DNA of 64,000 bases from Aminipila terrae (lineage in GTDB: Bacteria > Bacillota > Clostridia > Peptostreptococcales > Anaerovoracaceae). The DNA lies in NCBI RefSeq assembly GCF_010120715.1, contig NZ_CP047591.1:496001-560000 (forward strand), written 5' to 3'. This document shows, piece after piece, positions 18,301 through 26,014 of the stretch (positions are counted from its first letter, which is position 1; each line of letters begins with the position of its first letter). Both the position numbers and the translations under genes were made by a program. Under the pieces are notes generated by a model that saw only the letters and a program-made list of their open reading frames with translations, searched no databases and was not told the DNA's origin.

Positions 18301-18951
18301 AATAGTAATTTTTCCATCTTTATCAGTAATCCACTCTGCACTTTCGTTAGCAGGTATATTAGCAGTACTCAGATCACCAATTAAAATTTTAGCTTGTGCA
18401 AGAGGCTTATTTACAGTCTCCTTATTCATCATTCCATTAGGTCCATTGATAATATCATTATATTTTAAAGTCAAAGACAACTCACTATTTTTATCAACAG
18501 TAACATTTTGCTTATCAAAACGTGCATAGATGTCCGTTAGATAATCATTATAAATTGTCCCTTCTATATCATCCCCCTCAAACACTGGATTCTGTCGATT
18601 TAGTACCATCTTACCATTAACAAAATAGCCAATGTCCATAGTATTGTTTCCCCAGAATCTTGAAAATACTTTATCTTCAGAAGCAACATAATCTCCTTCA
18701 TAATATTTATTATGTGCTGCTACAAGTGCATCAAAGGCAGTAGCTCCTTTTGATACTGTAATAGGTACTCGTACCATACCAGTTTCACTATCTTTTGAAA
18801 ATTGAAGTTGACCTTCCGCGCTTATGGTCACATAAACTGTTATCAAATCTGCACTATCTGCAAAAGCAGTCATGGGTATCGTGGTAAATGTCATAATTAA
18901 TATTAATAAAAATGACATAGCCCTTTTTAGTAATTTATTTGTCTTTTTCAT
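15325..18951 (-). CDS. Intrinsic-factor-like toroid + DUF4430 protein with SLH anchor
   Basis: A 1208-residue exported protein. Its order is: signal peptide (1-32); an N-terminal DUF4430-like domain (about 36-150) with GYFVNGKMVLNRQNP; a linker; an atrophied-Ig-like domain with ITWTSNDQSTISNDGTV (about 255-345); and an alpha/alpha toroid (about 370-660). The toroid repeats include DINGSYGNPYSDASIIITLA and YDEYATVQGFLALIA. A second DUF4430 domain (about 690-790) carries NSGWLYSVNGKVP and DNIVWYYTTDW. The shared pre-SLH module follows (IVVKADDKAKEVETKLP...), then three SLH repeats to the end. Toroid followed by a DUF4430 beta-domain is the plan of intrinsic factor and transcobalamin. It stands alone behind riboswitch 3. 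I infer extracellular B12 (corrinoid) capture. A general surface adhesin is the alternative. Confidence 0.85.
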   Translation of the reverse strand: MKKTNKLLKRAMSFLLILIMTFTTIPMTAFADSADLITVYVTISAEGQLQFSKDSETGMVRVPITVSKGATAFDALVAAHNKYYEGDYVASEDKVFSRFWGNNTMDIGYFVNGKMVLNRQNPVFEGDDIEGTIYNDYLTDIYARFDKQNVTVDKNSELSLTLKYNDIINGPNGMMNKETVNKPLAQAKILIGDLSTANIPANESAEWITDKDGKITISFENPGVYYVSAQKEGVNIIPPICKVIVTDPVSNEDKEEYVREDKEKLTFSNFGGENTSIDDIDKNLNLPANGKSGNTTITWTSNDQSTISNDGTVTQTIGEKKTVKLTANIAYGSVSDTKSFNITVKAAKDPKIVKDEAQMKEIKDKIASVYAAKNSEWWGSSATWWQAVGMSAYKNTSSDTIKVVSPDAKQAFINKTVSDITTLDKKASVNANKFANAINGMSAFGCDPTALWTVNKTKIDAVSQLKNIKLEDAKQGWYSTIAPYVLLSLNQGNYNTDDLKIIYINYLIDQLKNADWSWGVDTPAMVLQGLAPYYNREDVKPEIDKIILALSEKQDINGSYGNPYSDASIIITLAQLGINPDTDSRFIKNGKSVVDGLLSYKLDSNDGFYVTEGKYDEYATVQGFLALIAASEVMENGQPYNVYDFSKIAKTDAYANGTGGKEETPKDPVSDKEINVSFILKSDAGTWIPKTTTTVKSDATVYHAFTKVLNEKGFNYIISNKNYVSSITNPSGKCLSEFDKGKNSGWLYSVNGKVPANALTKCNLYDGDNIVWYYTTDWTKDPDAVEAAGGKSAIKALEETEKDKATGKTEVQATTDKDGKALAEVKTKDISDAIEAVVKASEKSGSTAKKEVKIVVKADDKAKEVETKLPKDSMVELNKKVDVVTVQTPLADIVFDKQNLELMSKNINGDAKLSVRKIDIAKEGNISEESKSKIKEKVGNRPIFDFNLTVGDKKISNFANNVQVSIPYTAAESENVNGIVVYYINDSGNLQTVKDCKYDSKTKILTFSTNHFSNYAVGYNNISFDDISKHWAKDQIVYLAARDVVKGVNNAGFAPNDKVTRAEFVQILANLSGADLSKYDDSKFKDAKKGVWFANSAAWAAETGLVTGNSNNDGTVSFNPNESITRQDMAVILSRYMTKIEQKKLSEVNKEVKFSDKDQIGSYAESAVAELQKAGIISGKTAYNFAPKENATRAECSKMISVLMQNYL

Positions 18952-19054
18952 ATGATTTTCATTTTCTCCTTCATTAACATTATTTATTTCTATAAATCAT
19001 CGCGTAAGCGTTATCAAGTAGTTATTTACCTGTTTTCATCCCATAAAAAGGTAA

Positions 19055-19084
19055 CAAAAAAACTGCAGCATTTCTGCTACAGTC
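19055..19084 (-). terminator. Second (distal) terminator of riboswitch 3
   Basis: ACTGTAGCA/TGCTGCAGT with one G-U wobble and a U7 tract. It is nearly identical to the hairpin at 19174-19203, including the AACGGACTGTAGC flank. No aptamer lies between the two. Confidence 0.8.
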
Positions 19085-19173
19085 CGTTTTCTCTGTAATA
19101 TCCCCCTTATTGTCTGTGCCTAATATTTAAATTTCCTTATTATCAACAACAAAAACAAGAGAATTAATAATAC

Positions 19174-19203
19174 AAAAAAACTGTAGCATATTGCTACAGT
19201 CCG
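19174..19203 (-). terminator. First (proximal) terminator of riboswitch 3
   Basis: A perfect ACTGTAGCA/TGCTACAGT stem with a U7 tract on the minus strand, 60 bases downstream of the aptamer. Confidence 0.85.
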
Positions 19204-19261
19204 TTTTTCTCTGTATGTAGTACGTTTAATAGTATAAAGAAAATACAAATATTTTCATCAC

Positions 19262-19440
19262 TCTGCCGATTAACCGTCGGTTCGTTTCTAACATCCTATG
19301 CAGGTCTTCTGGCTCACGTATCAACGTTTCTTCCTGCCTTCCCGAAAACATTTCAGTGGCATATAGGAGAAACTACCCGTTTACAGCGGCGGTACCGCGC
19401 AGGCTTTTAACCTGCTTCCCTCTTAGCTGCATAGCTTATG
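19262..19440 (-). promoter_or_regulatory. Cobalamin riboswitch 3
   Basis: The minus strand carries AGGGAAGCAGG, GCGGTACCGCCGCTGTAAAC, GCCACTGAAA...GGGAAGG and the B12 box GAGCCAGAAGACCTGCAT. A small hairpin, CCGACGGTTAATCGG (19266-19280), supplies the likely kissing-loop partner. It is followed by two tandem terminators. The 18952-19617 gap holds nothing else that I recognise. Confidence 0.95.
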
Positions 19441-19517
19441 GTCACCTTAGTTACAATTAACATGTTAGACATTTTAGCCTCGCAGAACATAAATGCTTTA
19501 TTAAGTTTTACTATTAA

Positions 19518-19547
19518 ATGGTAACATTAATATGTAATCATTGTCAA
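19518..19547 (-). promoter_or_regulatory. Promoter of riboswitch 3
   Basis: A perfect TTGACA (19542-19547), an 18-base spacer and TACCAT (19518-19523). The same -10 and spacer recur at riboswitch 5. Confidence 0.65.
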
Positions 19548-19617
19548 GATATCTTCTACATTATTCTACAAATTTCTACACAGTATCTTTATCTGATTTA
19601 TCTATTGTTTTATGTAA

Positions 19618-22208
19618 TCATTCCTGTATCAGCCCATATTTTACTTTAATTCGGTCCAGCTTTTCAAGCATGGCTTCTGCCATAATCCACAGAAAAAATA
19701 CCGTTGACGTAGCATGGACCAGATCCACTGGAACTCCTCTCATATAGGCTAGTATAAACATTTCCACTGTTGGCTTTGAATAAAACATAAGAACCGACGC
19801 AGGATTTAAAATCCCCCATAAATAAAAAACGTAGCCAGGCCTCCAAAAATAGCCAGAGATATTTTATTACTTCTCAATATTCCCTTCCGGAAAAGCACCC
19901 CTGCCGTAAACCCTATTACACCGAATCCAAACATCTGCCACGGAGTCCAGGGGCCTTGTCCAAAGAAAATATTGGAGGCAAAGGCTATTAAAGCCCCTAC
20001 CAGGAAACCGGTTTCACCCCCAAAGGCTACCCCCGCAATGATAACAATAGCTGCAATCGGTTTAAAATGGGGAAGCATAAAAAAGGCACATCTTCCAGCT
20101 ACGCCTATAGCACAAAGTATAGAAATAACAATGAGCTCTCTTGCCTGAGGCTTTCTGTCCTCAAACATCATTACAAAGGGCAACATAGTTTCCAATATAA
20201 TCAGCATGGAAATAAAATAATATTTACGGTCATTCAAATAATAGATACCAATAAAAATGGTAAGTGGTATCAGTAGTAAAATCATTGTTGCTGCTACTTT
20301 AGTTCTCTTAGAAAGCTTTCTCTCATTTAAAGCCACCTGATCACAAATGGTTTGTCTCTTTTTGGCTGCCTGTGCAGATTGCTGTTTTTTTTTCTCTAAG
20401 AACTTAAGCTTATTCTTTGATATATTCTGGCTGTTAATTTTGTCTCCTTTTGAATTTTTATACGAAGTGAATAAATCAAAGAAAGAATTCATTTGCTGAT
20501 TTATTTCACAGATCTCAAGTTTTTTCTTTCCACCACAGACTTGAATGATATCATCCGCAGTAACCGCCTCCGGAACCAGATGTCTTGCCATACGGTTAGC
20601 TTCAGTAGTATAAAAACTGTTTCCGCTAAAAAACTCCCTGGGTGTTCCCTCTGTTACTATGTTTCCGTCAAAAAACATGGCACATCGGTCTGCGTACTTT
20701 GCGCAGAATTCCACGTCATGACTTACCATGATGATAGTAATGCCCTGTGCCTTTAAGCCTTTTAAAATACCCGCAAATATTTGTTTAAATTCCGCATCCA
20801 GACCTTTAGTCGGCTCATCCAGCAACAGGATTTTTGGTTTTAAAAGAAGAACCTTTGCCAGAGCTGCTCTCTGCTGCTCACCACCGGACAAGTCATAAGG
20901 ATGTTGTTCTAAAAGGCTATTTAGCTGGCATAATCCAGCCACCGCATTTATTCGCTGCTCCTTTTCCTCCTTAGAAATTTGAACTGAAGAAAGCATTTCC
21001 TGTAAGTCCTTTTTCACAGACTTTTTCACAAACAGAGCCTGGGGATTCTGGGGTAGTACCCCTAAAAGGCCTCCAAATTTTTCATTATCCGGTATATCCG
21101 ATAGAACTTTCCCCTCTATTTTTACAGATCCACGGTATGGTTTATTAATCCCTGACAGCAAGGATAAAGTCGTACTCTTACCGGTTCCATTTCCTCCTAA
21201 AAGAGTAAATAGTTCACCTTTTTTTACCTGGAGACTTACACCTTTCACTACATCCGGCAAGTCTTTTTCATACTTGAACCATACCTGATCCAGCTCTACC
21301 ATCCATTGTTCTCTATTAGCATTCTTACTTTCTTTATCATTTTTTGATTTCTGTTCAATTAAAGGCAACAGAGGTTTACTCTCTTTAAATGTGTTTAGCC
21401 ACACTCTGCCTTCTCTAACGGTAATAGGACATTCTAAATTATTAGGAACTGCTGCATAAACCTGCATAGGAACAGGCATTGCAGAAAACATTTTATGTTT
21501 CATCTTACTAAGTTCCTGCCCCACGTTCTTTGGGCAGTCATCTGCAATCACACTGCCTTCATCCATTACTATAACCCGATCGGACAAGGGTAGTACTTCT
21601 TCCAGGCGATGCTCTGTCATGATTACTGTAGTCCCCAGTTCTCGGTTGATTTTCCCTATGGTTGCCAGAAAGTCTGACGCTGCAATAGGATCCAGCTGGC
21701 TGGTAGGCTCATCTAAAATCAGTACAGAAGGCTGCATTGCCATGATTGCAGCCAGATTCAGTAACTGCTTCTGTCCACCAGACAGTTCAGATACATTTTT
21801 GTAAAACCAGGTCTGTATTCCAAAGAATGAAGCCATTTCTGCCACCCGGAGCCGAATGGTAGGTGTATCATATCCAAGACTTTCTAACCCAAAGGCCAGC
21901 TCATGCCATACCTTATCAGTAACAATCTGGTTATCTGGTGACTGCAGCACAAATCCAATTCTGGAACTTTGCATTCGCTGGTCTAAATTTTCAAGTTCTT
22001 CTCCTTCAAACAATATCTGGCCGGCCCGGACACCATGAGGTGACAAAATAGGTTTTAGCTGACGAAGTAAAGTGGTCTTACCACAACCGGAAGGTCCGCA
22101 TAATGTAACAAATTCTCCTTGAGAGATGGTTAGATTAATGTCTTTTAATATCTGTTTCTGTGATTCAGGATAAGAAAAATTTAACTGTTTAATTGAGTAG
22201 CTGTCCAC
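19618..22208 (-). CDS. EcfA-EcfA'-EcfS fusion of an ECF vitamin transporter (frame broken at 19813-19817)
   Basis: Two ABC ATPase domains and a substrate-binding S component lie in one chain of about 863 residues. ATPase 1 has GPSGCGKTTLL, LSGGQKQLL and LILDEPTSQLD. ATPase 2 (about 300-560) has GGNGTGKSTTL, LSGGEQQRA and LLLDEPTKGLD. A basic, coiled linker leads to about six membrane helices from residue 660 (S component). The frame breaks at the C run 19813-19817. One extra base continues as YGGILNPASVLMFYSKPT and ends KVKYGLIQE at 19618, which completes a normal S component. A GTG start follows AGGAG. It overlaps the upstream ecfT fusion by 28 bases. B12 is the expected substrate from the riboswitch and the DUF4430 partner; the S component resembles CbrT-like proteins by eye only. 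Confidence 0.88.
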
Positions 22209-23905
22209 TGTCTTTTCTCCTGTTCATTAATAATAATTGGTACGATACATAATCCGGCATAAGCAATAAAAGGAAAATATGAAAATATTTCTAAGGGATT
22301 CCCTTTCATAGAAGGATAATATCGGAAATAGAGAATTCCAAAAATCTGACCTGCCAGTACGCAAAGTCCTAATCCTGCTATGGCCGCTAATGCCTTTTTA
22401 TCTCTGGAGTCAAGATGAAATATAGAAAATGCCGTTCTTCCCGGCAGTCCATAGCCTCTGCTCCTCATGCTGTCTGCCGTCTCAATGGCATTTTCCAAGG
22501 CCCATGTCACCATAATAGATAAAATAGTTATCCCGTTTTTTGCCCGTTGTATAACGCTTCCATTAGAAACATCTCTACCAACACATTTTTGTGCATTAGA
22601 TATTACTTTTATCTGGGCTTTAAACCGGGGCACAAACCTGAGTATCATAGAAAGTATCAATGACAATGCAGGAATAATCCTGCCAAATAAATATACAAAT
22701 TTATCGGAAGTCATGACCTCATTGTAACAGGAAAACCAGCATATAACCGCCGCCAGCATAGTAGCTGCTGCGACTCCATATAAAATTGACTCCAGAGTCA
22801 AGGGATTTCCATTAGGCAAATAGGTTAAAATGGTAATACCCGCATGGTTAAATGCCGGATTAATAATAGCCGTTACAACCAACATAGGAAGGAGTATTAA
22901 AAAATTAAATCTTGCCGCTTTTTTACCTTTAATATAAATTGAATACCAAAATGCTGCAATCAGGGAAACCGTTAAGCAGACAGGATGCATCAATACCATA
23001 GAAAAAAATAGTACCAAGGCAAAGTATAAAAAATTTACAAAGGGATGATAAGAAGAAAATGCATCTGCATAGCATTTATTTTTCATCAAATCCGCCCCAA
23101 CATCGCGGCCCAGATCACAGGTATAAACCCATTCAATCACATCTCCCTGCTTTATCTGATATCGGCTGCATCCATAATTAGGGAACCATCCATTCACTTT
23201 ATACATCCATCCTGATAATTCTCCGCAATCAAACTCATAGAGATTATGTATTCCTTCTATATAAGCGGAATTATAAATTGGAGTATTGGAAAACTCCATA
23301 TGTATTTTGTTCTTTTTGGTCTCTCTCTGAAGCAGATTAAATACACTTTCCCCTTCATAAAAAGTTACAGTGGTAGCAGGCATGATAACCCCGTCTTTTG
23401 GGACTAATTCCACTTTTTCTTTATTCAGATTGTTCATATTGTCCAAAATAGTCTTGCATTCAATAGACATAGTACAAGTCTTTGCATTCTTAGTCACGCT
23501 AACAGACCCTGGTTCTACTGGTACAGGTTTTCCGTCTGGTACTGGATCCGTCTGGTATTTGTCTTTTCCCGTTGATGGATCAATTGCCATTCCTTTGGAT
23601 TCACTATAAGCCACATCTTTTTTATTCACTTTAACTTCTGCAGTTTTTACCGCAGGCTTTGTTGTTTCTACTGCCTTTTCAGTTTTTAAGGCTTCTTGTG
23701 TTGTAACCGTAGCGACCTTTTTTTCTGTGTCTACAGCGACCGCACCCTTGCTCACTTCATCTTGTTTCGATGCTTCTACAGTGGCTTTACTCTTTAAATC
23801 AGAGGAAGGGCTGCCTTTAGCAAACCCTCCGCCCCACAAGAATGTAATCGACAATACAGCAATGATGGCAAGTGCTGCATAGATTTTATTCTTAGTAATT
23901 TTCAC
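22181..23905 (-). CDS. DUF4430-EcfT fusion, transmembrane subunit of the ECF transporter
   Basis: A 574-residue protein with a GTG start behind AGGAG. An N-terminal membrane segment or uncleaved signal (IYAALAIIAVLSITFLW) is followed by a low-complexity Lys/Val/Glu linker. Then comes a DUF4430 domain (about 165-265) with YEFDCGELSGWMYKVNGWFP and DVIEWVYTCDLGRDVG. The C-terminal half (about 275-560) is EcfT: several membrane helices and a cytoplasmic region with AIETADSMRSRGYGLPGR, which holds the A-R-G coupling-type motif used to dock on the ATPases. The fusion places a receptor-like domain on the outer face of the transporter. It lies between the toroid/SLH gene and the EcfA-A'-S gene in the riboswitch 4 operon. 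Confidence 0.88.
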   Translation of the reverse strand: MKITKNKIYAALAIIAVLSITFLWGGGFAKGSPSSDLKSKATVEASKQDEVSKGAVAVDTEKKVATVTTQEALKTEKAVETTKPAVKTAEVKVNKKDVAYSESKGMAIDPSTGKDKYQTDPVPDGKPVPVEPGSVSVTKNAKTCTMSIECKTILDNMNNLNKEKVELVPKDGVIMPATTVTFYEGESVFNLLQRETKKNKIHMEFSNTPIYNSAYIEGIHNLYEFDCGELSGWMYKVNGWFPNYGCSRYQIKQGDVIEWVYTCDLGRDVGADLMKNKCYADAFSSYHPFVNFLYFALVLFFSMVLMHPVCLTVSLIAAFWYSIYIKGKKAARFNFLILLPMLVVTAIINPAFNHAGITILTYLPNGNPLTLESILYGVAAATMLAAVICWFSCYNEVMTSDKFVYLFGRIIPALSLILSMILRFVPRFKAQIKVISNAQKCVGRDVSNGSVIQRAKNGITILSIMVTWALENAIETADSMRSRGYGLPGRTAFSIFHLDSRDKKALAAIAGLGLCVLAGQIFGILYFRYYPSMKGNPLEIFSYFPFIAYAGLCIVPIIINEQEKRQWTATQLNS

Positions 23906-23916
23906 AATCTTATCTC

Positions 23917-25590
23917 CTACATTAAATCAGCTTTACCTAACATACGATATAACATTTCTGCAATTTCACAGCGTTTAATTGGTGCTTTAGGGGAAATTGT
24001 CAAATCAGATTTGTCTAAAACATCATTGCTATAACAGAATGCTAATGCACTATTGGCCCATGAGGCTGCATCCACATAGTCCGTAAACTGTGCAAGTGTA
24101 TTCTGTATGGTTGCTGCATCCATATTTGTATTCATGCCGCACAAAGCAGCCGCACGGGCTACCATGCTTGCAGCTTCCTGTCTTGTAATACTTCCATTTG
24201 GATTGAAATCTGTTGCAGATATACCACTTACAATTTTATATTTGTATGCAGTCCCTACATAGCCTGCATACCATGCCTTATCGGGCACATCTTTAAATAC
24301 ATTGTCAGCTTTTGGGGTAAGTCCAAGTGCCTGTACCACAATAGTTGCAAATTCTGCCCTAGTCATAGTTGCATCTGGTTCAAAAGCAGTATCGGTTTTA
24401 CCGTTAATAATACTCCTGGAAGCTAAAGCTTCAATTGCTTTTTGATTTTTATGCCCCTTAATGTCTGTAAAAGTCCTGCCTTCTTTAGTAACTGGCATTG
24501 CTTTCACATCGGCATTCTTATCTTTTAATCCTGATACCGTTTTATCAGTACCAGTAGCCTGAGTTGATGCTTCCGCAGTTTTCCCATCAGTCATTCTGTA
24601 CATGCTGCTTTTTCCATCTAATTGTCTCTGAACAGAAACTAACGCATAAAATCCCTGCTCTGTAGCCATTTGATTAGCACTGGTCTCTGAAAGAATGTGC
24701 TTAAATCCGTTTCCTTTTATGTTGAACTGTAATATATTTTCTACTAATGTATGTCCATTTTTTACAAATCGGCTGTCATCCACAGAAACCCCCAGTTCAG
24801 TAAGAGCCACAATAACCTGGTCCGCACTTTCAGAATTGACTGTTCCCCATGAGCTGAATCCACCGTTTTCATTTTGTAGTTTAGACAGACATGCCAGAGC
24901 TTTTTCTGTAGCTGCTTTTACATCTGTGCGATTCTGGTATTTTGCCAGTGCCTGCAATGCCATTGCAGTAATATCCGTATCTGCAATTTCATCTCCTTTA
25001 GCTGCTCCTGTAGTTCCTCCTGTCAGTGAAAAACCACCATCAGCCAGTTGCCTTTTTAATATTTCATTTACATACATGTCTCTTGTAGCCTGGACTTCAG
25101 CATCTTTGTTTTGCGGCACAGGATAGTTTTTTGAATCCAGTGCTATAAGTGCCCAAATAGGTCCATTAATGCCCTGCCATATAGTTTTATTAAAATCCCC
25201 AAGAGGAGTAAGCAGATTATACCCAGCTACATTGGCTGGATCTTTGCCAATTGCACTCAGTGCAATAATAGTTCGTGAATAATCAGAATATTTCTTGTCA
25301 TGTAAAATTCCTTTACATTCTTTTACATGCTTTTCCAGTGCAGTATAATAACTGTCATAATAACTTTGAGGAACTTTATAATCACTGCGGGCAAGGGCCA
25401 TTACCACCCAGTCTCCTCCTATTGATCCGGGTTGGGGATCCATTACTGTCTGCTGTAAATATTTTGCTGTCTCGGTCAATGCCTGATTAACCGAGGTTTT
25501 CTCAGTAGCCGCAAAAATACTGGTCATGTTACCAAATACCATAATCAGTACTAAGAAAATTGACAGCATGCTCTTCTTCTTTTGTTTCAT
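23917..25590 (-). CDS. Toroid-SLH surface protein of the ECF operon
   Basis: A 557-residue exported protein. A signal peptide (SMLSIFLVLIMVFGNMTSIFAA) is followed by an alpha/alpha toroid (about 30-330). Its internal repeats include LNPTGG-like turns such as LADGGFSLTGGTTG and LQNENGGFSSWGTVNSESADQ. The same N-terminal intrinsic-factor-like fold recurs in other proteins of this regulon. Three SLH repeats follow from about 372 (FTDIKGHKNQKAIEALA and later FNPNGSITRQEAA). There is no DUF4430 domain here; the gene 11 bases downstream supplies one fused to EcfT, so the two may act as a split intrinsic-factor-like pair. It is the first gene behind riboswitch 4. Confidence 0.85.
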   Translation of the reverse strand: MKQKKKSMLSIFLVLIMVFGNMTSIFAATEKTSVNQALTETAKYLQQTVMDPQPGSIGGDWVVMALARSDYKVPQSYYDSYYTALEKHVKECKGILHDKKYSDYSRTIIALSAIGKDPANVAGYNLLTPLGDFNKTIWQGINGPIWALIALDSKNYPVPQNKDAEVQATRDMYVNEILKRQLADGGFSLTGGTTGAAKGDEIADTDITAMALQALAKYQNRTDVKAATEKALACLSKLQNENGGFSSWGTVNSESADQVIVALTELGVSVDDSRFVKNGHTLVENILQFNIKGNGFKHILSETSANQMATEQGFYALVSVQRQLDGKSSMYRMTDGKTAEASTQATGTDKTVSGLKDKNADVKAMPVTKEGRTFTDIKGHKNQKAIEALASRSIINGKTDTAFEPDATMTRAEFATIVVQALGLTPKADNVFKDVPDKAWYAGYVGTAYKYKIVSGISATDFNPNGSITRQEAASMVARAAALCGMNTNMDAATIQNTLAQFTDYVDAASWANSALAFCYSNDVLDKSDLTISPKAPIKRCEIAEMLYRMLGKADLM

Positions 25591-25617
25591 TTTCCCTCTC
25601 CATTTCTTTTTTCACAC

Positions 25618-25652
25618 AAAAAAAACTGCGGCAGCCTGTTAAAACTGCCACA
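25618..25652 (-). terminator. Expression-platform terminator of riboswitch 4
   Basis: CTGTGGCAG/CTGCCGCAG (one wobble) with an A/U loop and a U8 tract on the minus strand. Confidence 0.8.
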
Positions 25653-25680
25653 GCCGTATTTCTGTGCACATTATTTATTT

Positions 25681-25885
25681 ACACCCATGACTCGTGGGTT
25701 AAATTCTGAACTATTGCGAAGATATTCTGACTTACACTTTCAGGACTCATATCCAGCGTACATGTTTGGCCTTCCCGATTTCTCAGTGGCTGACATTGTC
25801 AAAAACATGTACTTAGTGCTTACAGCGGCGGTACCGTCCGAGACTTACACTCGATTCCCTATTACAGCTCCCTGTCCATTGGACA
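25681..25885 (-). promoter_or_regulatory. Cobalamin riboswitch 4 (ECF transporter operon), divergent B12 box
   Basis: AGGGAATCGAGTG, GACGGTACCGCCGCTGTAAGC, GCCACTGAG...GGGAAGGCC and a terminal hairpin ACCCACGAGTCATGGGT (25683-25699) are all present. The B12 box reads AAGTCAGAATATCTTCGCAA, where others here have GAAGACCTGCA. It is the least canonical of the set. The gap 25591-26014 contains only this unit. Confidence 0.9.
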
Positions 25886-25949
25886 GAAAGAAAACACAAA
25901 AGCAACATATTAAATTATTCATGGATCAAATATCCATATCTACTTAAAT

Positions 25950-25978
25950 ATTTTATCACCAAAGCATTTCCTTGTAAA
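25950..25978 (-). promoter_or_regulatory. Promoter of riboswitch 4
   Basis: TTTACA (25973-25978), a 17-base spacer and TAAAAT (25950-25955). Confidence 0.65.
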
Positions 25979-26014
25979 TACATATGTGGCTTATTACCCT
26001 AAATGCTTCATCTT

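Noticed and set aside
19664..19846. A 60-codon minus-strand ORF beside the end of the ECF fusion gene
   Set aside because: It is an out-of-frame reading of the true S-component C-terminus, which becomes continuous after adding one base at 19813-19817.
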